Positions 28,924-33,873 of a DNA stretch of 33,873 nt are shown piece after piece. Both the position numbers and the translations under genes were made by a program. Source of the DNA: Bacteroidales bacterium (GTDB taxonomy: Bacteria > Bacteroidota > Bacteroidia > Bacteroidales > P3); contig JAUNHX010000025.1 of NCBI GenBank assembly GCA_030523765.1, positions 1 to 33,873 of the forward strand. Reading direction: 5' to 3'. Every line of letters begins with the position of its first letter. The first letter of the stretch is position 1. The notes beneath the pieces are model-generated. The model had not been told where the DNA came from. It did no database searches and saw nothing but the letters and a program-made list of their open reading frames with translations.

Positions 28924-28992
28924 TCTTACTTTATTCCTACCCCCCAAAAATACCACTCTTTTTTTCACTGTAAGCACGCTCTAGCGTCGTAT

Positions 28993-29036
28993 CACCCTTA
29001 CTACACCCTTACATCACCCTTCCTCTAGCCTTACTC
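28993..29036 (+). repeat. Tandem array of CACCCTTACNN, 11-bp period
   Basis: Four adjacent 11-base units (CACCCTTACTA, CACCCTTACAT, CACCCTTCCTC, TAGCCTTACTC) share a CCTTAC-like core with drift from left to right. It lies 63 bases after the first array and has the same period but a different unit sequence. Confidence 0.65.
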
Positions 29037-29139
29037 AAGAGTATGGCTAAAAGCAGCCTGATTGCTGCCTAAATTGAGACTCCTTCCCTTCTGTTGTACC
29101 TCTCGGTTCCAATCTATATAAATAACGCTATCTGCTTTA

Positions 29140-29326
29140 GGTAACCTCTAAAAATTGCTTCAATGTGATTTTGGAGATGATTTATAGCAGATTGCTCCGT
29201 TGAACGAAGGAGTATAGCGGGCTATATGACTGAGTGAAACTGAGCAAGATGCATAAATCAATCCAAAAGCACTGAAAGTATGGTTATTATTATTCCTTTT
29301 CATACGTGGAATTTTTAGAGGTTACC
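29140..29326. mobile_element. 187-bp MITE-like element with 17-bp terminal inverted repeats
   Basis: The ends are perfect inverted repeats: GGTAACCTCTAAAAATT at 29140-29156 and its reverse complement at 29310-29326. Identical TTTA flanks (29136-29139 and 29327-29330) look like a 4-bp target duplication. Inside, two long imperfect arms (about 29159-29190 and 29250-29278) are also inverted, so most of the element can fold into one long hairpin. It has no coding capacity. The right end recurs exactly at positions 1-49. It is probably a non-autonomous relative of an IS; the parent family is not identified. Confidence 0.75.
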
Positions 29327-29366
29327 TTTACTCAATGGACAACACTTTTTATAGTTTCACACAATA

Positions 29367-29387
29367 ATAACGACTTTTCATCGTTAT
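29367..29387 (+). other. Small perfect hairpin upstream of recR
   Basis: ATAACGA (29367-29373) and TCGTTAT (29381-29387) are perfect inverted repeats with a 7-base loop, ending 21 bases before the recR start. It could be an operator or leader hairpin. No consensus TAnnTTTG promoter was found between the MITE-like element and recR. Confidence 0.35.
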
Positions 29388-29408
29388 AAATCAAATTATT
29401 CATACTAC

Positions 29409-30026
29409 ATGGAACTACCTTCGAAAATATTGGAGAATGCTATCGATGCGTTGGGCACCCTTCCTGGTGTGGGCAAACGGTCAGCGATGCGCTTTGCACT
29501 TCATTTGCTGCAAGCATCGGATGCCGAGGTGGCTGATTTTGTGAGTGCTATACAGCGGCTGAAGAGCGATATCCATTTCTGTTCTCGCTGTCATTGTATT
29601 AGCGATACTCCAGTATGCTCTATCTGCTCCAATCCTAAACGCAACGAGAAGATAATCTGTGTGGTAGAGAATATCCAAGAGGTGATGGCCATCGAGAACA
29701 CACAACAATATCAGGGACTCTATCATGTGTTGGGAGGGGTTATCTCCCCTATCGATGGCGTGGGTATTAACGATCTCAATATCGCTTCGCTTATCCAAAG
29801 GGTTGAAACAGAAGGGGTAGAGGAGGTAATCTTAGCCCTTCCTACTACGATGGAGGGCGATACCACCAACTTCTATCTTAACAAACAACTGCAACGCTTC
29901 CCTAACCTCCTCATTTCCACCATTGCCCGCGGCATTGCTGTAGGCGACAATCTGGAATATGCCGATGAGGTCACCCTCGGACGCTCCATCGCTCACCGCA
30001 TCCCCTTCAACAGCCTTAACAGCTAA
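29409..30026 (+). CDS. recR: Recombination mediator protein RecR
   Basis: A 205-residue DNA repair protein that acts with RecO (and RecF) to load RecA at gaps. An N-terminal helix-hairpin-helix (LGTLPGVGKRSAMRFALHLL, residues 15-34) is followed by a four-cysteine zinc finger (Cys58, Cys61, Cys70, Cys73) and a Toprim domain (ICVVENIQEVMAIE, then YHVLGGVISPIDGVG). Length and domain order are normal. The start MELPSKILENAI fits the family. It is the first gene of the rightward cluster, 5 bases before the GH3 gene, and lies 82 bases after the MITE-like element, which may have displaced or supplied its promoter. Confidence 0.97.
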   Translation: MELPSKILENAIDALGTLPGVGKRSAMRFALHLLQASDAEVADFVSAIQRLKSDIHFCSRCHCISDTPVCSICSNPKRNEKIICVVENIQEVMAIENTQQYQGLYHVLGGVISPIDGVGINDLNIASLIQRVETEGVEEVILALPTTMEGDTTNFYLNKQLQRFPNLLISTIARGIAVGDNLEYADEVTLGRSIAHRIPFNSLNS

Positions 30027-30031
30027 CCACT

Positions 30032-31201
30032 ATGAAATATAGTTTGATTCTTCTCCTCCTCGCACTAAGCCTCTCTTCATGTGCCCAAACCGCAGCCGAT
30101 TCGACTGCCCAACTGATGGCGTCAGTCGAACAACATCGACACGATGATCCTCAGCTCATGAACGAGATAGGACAGATGCTCGTGGTAGGATTTCGAGGCA
30201 CCGAACTATCTGATACCAACCATATTGTACGCGACATCAAGGAACTGAACATCGGAGGGGTGATCCTCTTCGAATATGATGCCCCTTCGGGTTCTCGCCC
30301 TCGCAATATCACCTCGCCCGAACAACTTACCCAACTCTGTCGTAGCCTTCAAGGGCTCTCCGACAATACGTTACTCATCTCAATTGATCAAGAGGGGGGA
30401 AAAGTGAACCGATTGAAGGAGAGCTATGGATTTCCCCGTTTCGCATCGGCACAACAGACAGCACGCTACGGTATCGATAGCGTCCGCTATTATGCCCAAC
30501 TAACAGGTAAAACACTTAAAAGTCTTGGAATCAATCTCAACTTCGCCCCTTGCGTTGATGTCAACATCAATCCCAACTGTCCCGTTATCGGAAAAATAGA
30601 ACGTAGTTTCTCGGCTCACCCCAAACAGGTGGCCCGCTACGCCTCCTGTTGGATTGAGAGTCAGGGACGTTACGGTATTATCTCCTGTTTGAAGCATTTC
30701 CCAGGACACGGGAGTTCACTCAAAGACACCCATGCGGGGTTGGCCGATGTTACCAACACGTGGGAACACAAAGAATTAGATCCTTATAAGAAGCTGATAG
30801 CAAGCGGGAAAGTGGATATGATTATGACCACTCATGTTTTCAACGCCAACCTCGACAGCCTCTATCCCGCCACCCTTTCGCGTCTCACCCTCACCAATCT
30901 CCTTCGCGATAGTCTTCATTACAACGGAATTATCATTACAGACGATCTAGCAATGGGGGCTATGGTGAAAGAATACACCTACGAAGAGATCCTACAGCGG
31001 GCCATCAACGCTGGTGCCGATATGCTCTGTCTCTCCAACAATGGTAAAGAGTACAATGCCAACATTGTACCGCAAACTCTCGAAATTATTTACCAGCTAG
31101 TACAAGAGGGGAAGATAGGACGTAATCGCATTCGCGAAGCAGCATCGCGGGTGGCCTCCTTAAAGCAAAAATACAGTCATTATGAAGAAATATATCACTG
31201 A
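30032..31201 (+). CDS. Glycoside hydrolase family 3 lipoprotein, NagZ-like
   Basis: A 389-residue predicted lipoprotein with a hydrophobic signal and lipobox LSSC (Cys17), so it should be membrane-anchored in the envelope. The single GH3 catalytic barrel contains the NagZ-type KHFPGHG motif (Lys221-Gly227) followed by the Asp-x-His dyad (Asp232, His234), used as acid/base in beta-N-acetylglucosaminidases of this type, and the nucleophile region TDDLAMGA (Asp304 or Asp305). There is no second GH3 domain. The likely reaction is removal of terminal beta-GlcNAc from muropeptides or related glycans; classical NagZ is cytoplasmic, so the lipobox suggests a periplasmic version. It overlaps pyrK by 20 bases. 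Confidence 0.88.
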   Translation: MKYSLILLLLALSLSSCAQTAADSTAQLMASVEQHRHDDPQLMNEIGQMLVVGFRGTELSDTNHIVRDIKELNIGGVILFEYDAPSGSRPRNITSPEQLTQLCRSLQGLSDNTLLISIDQEGGKVNRLKESYGFPRFASAQQTARYGIDSVRYYAQLTGKTLKSLGINLNFAPCVDVNINPNCPVIGKIERSFSAHPKQVARYASCWIESQGRYGIISCLKHFPGHGSSLKDTHAGLADVTNTWEHKELDPYKKLIASGKVDMIMTTHVFNANLDSLYPATLSRLTLTNLLRDSLHYNGIIITDDLAMGAMVKEYTYEEILQRAINAGADMLCLSNNGKEYNANIVPQTLEIIYQLVQEGKIGRNRIREAASRVASLKQKYSHYEEIYH

Positions 31202-31955
31202 TTTCAAAATTGTTGACAAGCAGACCTTCGGTTCGCAGTACTTCACCCTTACGCTGCAGCACCCCGAGGTGTTGCCCGAAATAGCACCTGGGCAGTTTGT
31301 CGAAGTGATGGTGGAGGGCTGTCGCGAAGTGATGCTCCGTCGCCCTATCTCAATCCACGATGTTGATTCCAAGAACAATACCCTTACTCTGCTCATCCAA
31401 ATAGTAGGTAAAGGAACACGCCAACTCAACACCCTAAAAAAAGGTGATAGCCTCAACCTAGTATATCCACTGGGCAGCGGCGTCTTCTCGCTCGAAGGGA
31501 AAGAGGTGCTGTTGGTAGGAGGTGGTGCTGGAACAGCTCCGCTGCTCCATCTGGCTAAGTCGCTGAAAGCAAAAGGAATTACACCGACTATTATCCTAGG
31601 AGGTCGCACCGCAGCGTTGGTGCCTGTACAGGAGCCTTTCAAAGCTTACGGCAACCTCTATATCGCTACCGATGACGGCAGTCAAGGGGAGAAGGGTATG
31701 GTTACACAACATAGCATGTTTTCAAAACCTTACGATCATATATACACCTGTGGACCCACCCCTATGATGAAGGCTGTAGCACGACACGCTCTCCAAGAGG
31801 GGATCGAATGCGAGGTGTCGCTTGAAAACATGATGGCTTGCGGACTCGGAGCTTGCCTATGCTGTGTGGTCGATACCGATGGAGGACATCAATGTGTTTG
31901 CAAAGAGGGACCCGTGTTCAATGCCAAGAAACTCACCCAATGGTTAGCCCAATAA
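31182..31955 (+). CDS. pyrK: Dihydroorotate dehydrogenase B, electron transfer subunit PyrK
   Basis: A 257-residue iron-sulfur flavoprotein that passes electrons from dihydroorotate oxidation, through PyrD, to NAD. An N-terminal FAD-binding barrel ([10 protein letters not shown], residues about 50-60) is followed by the NAD-binding fold ([17 protein letters not shown]) and the C-terminal [2Fe-2S] site: Cys220, Cys225 and Cys228, with Cys240 in VCKEGPVF as the fourth ligand. The start codon lies inside the 3' end of the GH3 gene (20-base overlap), implying translational coupling. pyrD follows after 22 bases. Confidence 0.96.
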   Translation: MKKYITDFKIVDKQTFGSQYFTLTLQHPEVLPEIAPGQFVEVMVEGCREVMLRRPISIHDVDSKNNTLTLLIQIVGKGTRQLNTLKKGDSLNLVYPLGSGVFSLEGKEVLLVGGGAGTAPLLHLAKSLKAKGITPTIILGGRTAALVPVQEPFKAYGNLYIATDDGSQGEKGMVTQHSMFSKPYDHIYTCGPTPMMKAVARHALQEGIECEVSLENMMACGLGACLCCVVDTDGGHQCVCKEGPVFNAKKLTQWLAQ

Positions 31956-31977
31956 CAAAAGAAAGGAGAACAGTAAA

Positions 31978-32877
31978 ATGCTTGAAGTTAAATTAGATAA
32001 ACTCCATTTGAAGAACCCCGTAATGACCGCTTCGGGCACCTTCGGTTATGGCGAAGAGTTTGCCGATTTTATCGACCTGAGTCGCTTAGGAGGCATCGTT
32101 GTCAAAGGTACTACAGGCGATCGTCGTCAGGGCAACCCCTATCCCCGCATGGCCGAAACCCCTTCGGGAATGCTCAACGCTGTAGGATTACAGAATGTGG
32201 GTGTGGATGCTTTTTGCGAACGTGTATATCATAGAATCAAGGATATAGATACCAATATCATCGTCAATGTGTCGGGCAGCAGCATCGAAGAATACTGCAA
32301 TGTAGCCGAAAAGATCGATGCTCTCGATAACATCCCTGCCATCGAACTGAATATCAGCTGCCCCAACGTCAAGAAAGGAGGTATGGGCTTTGGTACCAAT
32401 CCCGATATGGCGGCTCAGGTGGTGAGCGAAGTACGCAAGGTTTACCATAAAACCATGATTGTGAAACTGACGCCCAACGTAACCAATATCGTTGAGATCG
32501 CCAAAGCAGTCGAAGGGGCTGGTGCCGATAGTGTCAGCTTGATCAACACCCTGCTGGGTATGGCCATCGATGTGGAGAAGCAACGTCCCTACCTCAGCAC
32601 TATCACCGGAGGACTGAGTGGTCCAGCAGTGAAACCTGTGGCGGTACGTATGGTGTGGCAAGTAGCTCATGCTGTGAAGATTCCCGTAGTAGGACTGGGA
32701 GGTATCTGTACTGCTGCCGATGCCTTAGAATTCCTTATGGCTGGTGCCCAAGCCATCGAGGTTGGCACAGCCAACTTTATCGACCCCACCGTTACCGTGA
32801 AGATTGTAGAGGGTTTAGAAGACTACTGCAATCGTCATGGAATCAGCGATATTAATGATATTATCGGTATCATCTAA
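31978..32877 (+). CDS. pyrD: Dihydroorotate dehydrogenase B, catalytic subunit PyrD
   Basis: A 299-residue FMN enzyme of the class 1B type, which oxidises dihydroorotate to orotate in pyrimidine synthesis together with PyrK. Visible are the N-terminal [14 protein letters not shown], substrate-binding NAVGLQNVG, and [13 protein letters not shown] with the catalytic Cys128. C-terminal FMN-phosphate motifs ([18 protein letters not shown]) are present. AAGAAAGGAG upstream provides a ribosome site. Its TAA shares its last A with the ATG of the next gene. Confidence 0.97.
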   Translation: MLEVKLDKLHLKNPVMTASGTFGYGEEFADFIDLSRLGGIVVKGTTGDRRQGNPYPRMAETPSGMLNAVGLQNVGVDAFCERVYHRIKDIDTNIIVNVSGSSIEEYCNVAEKIDALDNIPAIELNISCPNVKKGGMGFGTNPDMAAQVVSEVRKVYHKTMIVKLTPNVTNIVEIAKAVEGAGADSVSLINTLLGMAIDVEKQRPYLSTITGGLSGPAVKPVAVRMVWQVAHAVKIPVVGLGGICTAADALEFLMAGAQAIEVGTANFIDPTVTVKIVEGLEDYCNRHGISDINDIIGII

Positions 32878-33725
32878 TGACTCCTCGCACACTGATAGCC
32901 GATAGCGGCAGCACCAAGACAACTTGGATGGAGGTAACCTCTGGTAACATGATAGTTACTGAAGGATTGAATCCTCATTTCACCTCAGACGAACAATTCC
33001 TTGAGGCATTCAATAATGTAGGCGTTCAATTGGGAACTGTCGATCGAGTAGTATTCTATGGGGCTGGCTGTGGCGACGAGCAGCAAAAACAACGAACTGT
33101 TGCACTGCTCTGCAAGGGCTTCCATACGGACAACGTGATGGTTGAAACCGATATGCTAGGAGCTTGTAGAGCAGTGGCGGGAGGACAATCTGCTATAGTT
33201 GGCATTCTCGGCACGGGGAGTAACGCCTGTTACTACGATGGAATCCGGATCACCCACAACTCGATCAGCACTGGATTCATCTTAGGTGATAAGGGTTCGG
33301 CCAATCATGTGGGCCGACTGCTCCTTAACGATTATCTTACCCATGCGATGCCCAACGATATAAGTACCATATTCCATGACACTTACCCTATGACCAACTC
33401 CCAATTCATGGATGCTGTATACCACCAACCTCACCCCAATCGTTTTCTCGCATCGCTTGCTCCTTTTGCTGTTCACCATATAAAGCACAACTACTGTTGC
33501 GAGGTAATCACTTCCTCGATCAAAGGGTGGTCTGAAGAAATGGTGAAAACCCTTAGACAAGAGGTAGGCACGGAGCATACACTCCATCTAATAGGCAGCT
33601 ATGCCCAAGCCATCGAGCCGATACTGAGAACATTGATGAACAACTACGGTATCACAGTAGGCAACATCATGGCCGATCCTATAGAGGGACTGCGGCATTA
33701 TCACCTCCACCCTACCCAGAAATAA
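32877..33725 (+). CDS. BadF/BadG-type ATPase, probable N-acetylglucosamine kinase
   Basis: A 282-residue protein of the ASKHA sugar-kinase/BadF-BadG fold. The phosphate-binding DSGSTKTTW (residues 9-17), a central GILGTGSNACYYDG and STGFILGDKGSANHVG match the N-acetylglucosamine kinase branch seen in Bacteroidetes. No Fe-S cysteine motif typical of benzoyl-CoA reductase activators is seen. The start overlaps the pyrD stop (TAATG), so it is co-translated. With the GH3 NagZ-like lipoprotein two genes upstream, a role in phosphorylating GlcNAc recovered from cell-wall turnover is plausible. Substrate not proven. Confidence 0.82.
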   Translation: MTPRTLIADSGSTKTTWMEVTSGNMIVTEGLNPHFTSDEQFLEAFNNVGVQLGTVDRVVFYGAGCGDEQQKQRTVALLCKGFHTDNVMVETDMLGACRAVAGGQSAIVGILGTGSNACYYDGIRITHNSISTGFILGDKGSANHVGRLLLNDYLTHAMPNDISTIFHDTYPMTNSQFMDAVYHQPHPNRFLASLAPFAVHHIKHNYCCEVITSSIKGWSEEMVKTLRQEVGTEHTLHLIGSYAQAIEPILRTLMNNYGITVGNIMADPIEGLRHYHLHPTQK

Positions 33726-33873
33726 ACGCCTAGCGTAGCATCCTACATTTAAAAAATCTAAAAAAAAGAGGCATTCGTATACTACAATTTTATTTTATTC
33801 GTTTTCCTTCGCGAATTTAGGTGGATTCTATAAATTCACCGATTAAACAAAAAAATAATGATAATGGGTAATA
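33726..33873. other. Intergenic tail after the kinase-like gene
   Basis: There is no gene in the last 148 bases. A short GTAG/CTAC stem and A-rich stretches follow the stop, and GAATTTA / TAAATTC forms a loose inverted repeat near 33813-33838, but neither is a clear terminator or promoter. Confidence 0.4.

Larger units (their letters stand above)
28462..29135. other. AT-rich divergent intergenic region
   Basis: No convincing gene is seen between the tRNA-tuf promoter and the MITE-like element. The plus strand is pyrimidine-rich with many T runs. The 68-codon plus-strand frame at 28694-28900 is composed mainly of low-complexity Phe/Ile/Ser/His codons, lacks a good ribosome site and runs into a tandem repeat. 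The region holds two 11-bp-period arrays, listed separately. Confidence 0.55.

Noticed and set aside
28881..29036. CRISPR or telomere-like array
   Set aside because: Units are only 11 bases with no unique spacers, and no cas genes or chromosome end are nearby; described as tandem repeats instead.
33726..33850. Terminator after the kinase-like gene
   Set aside because: Only a 4-bp GTAG/CTAC stem without a T run on the plus strand; too weak to call.

Overview
The window is chromosomal DNA from a member of the Bacteroidetes, most likely order Bacteroidales. The reasons are a protein with a C-terminal type IX secretion (T9SS) sorting domain, a fimbrillin-like lipoprotein, a DUF3467 gene beside rpoC, clear TTTG / TAnnTTTG promoters, mostly weak Shine-Dalgarno sequences, and a class 1B dihydroorotate dehydrogenase pair (pyrK-pyrD). 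I cannot name the genus.

Minus strand, left (1-13.9 kb): a three-gene surface-protein locus read right to left. It has a 3618-residue T9SS-exported adhesin with about thirty glycine-rich 'VYGGGN' motifs, a 58-residue acidic ORF behind a strong ribosome binding site, and a fimbrillin/GLUG-type lipoprotein. It has its own promoter at about 13.85 kb and is separated from the upstream operon by a strong terminator.

Minus strand, centre (14-28.5 kb): a classical translation/transcription block read right to left: tRNA-Thr(TGT), tRNA-Tyr(GTA), tRNA-Gly(TCC), tRNA-Thr(GGT), tuf, tRNA-Trp(CCA), secE, nusG, rplK, rplA, rplJ, rplL, rpoB, rpoC, DUF3467. A near-consensus promoter sits 50 bases before the first tRNA. 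Hairpins lie in the rplJ-rplL, rplL-rpoB and rpoC-DUF3467 spacers.

28.4-29.4 kb: an AT-rich divergent intergenic region of about 1 kb. It holds two separate tandem arrays, both with an 11-bp period, and a 187-bp MITE-like element with perfect 17-bp terminal inverted repeats and a 4-bp target duplication. The right-hand 49 bases of a second identical copy form the first bases of the window, in the same orientation.

Plus strand, right (29.4-33.7 kb): a tightly packed gene set: recR, a GH3 (NagZ-like) lipoprotein, pyrK, pyrD and a BadF/BadG-type GlcNAc-kinase-like gene. It combines DNA repair, pyrimidine synthesis and probable amino-sugar (peptidoglycan) recycling.

The most interesting material is the giant adhesin / small peptide / lipoprotein locus, the MITE-like repeat that flanks the whole core block, and the 11-bp-period arrays. 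All calls come from reading the sequence; no database search was done.
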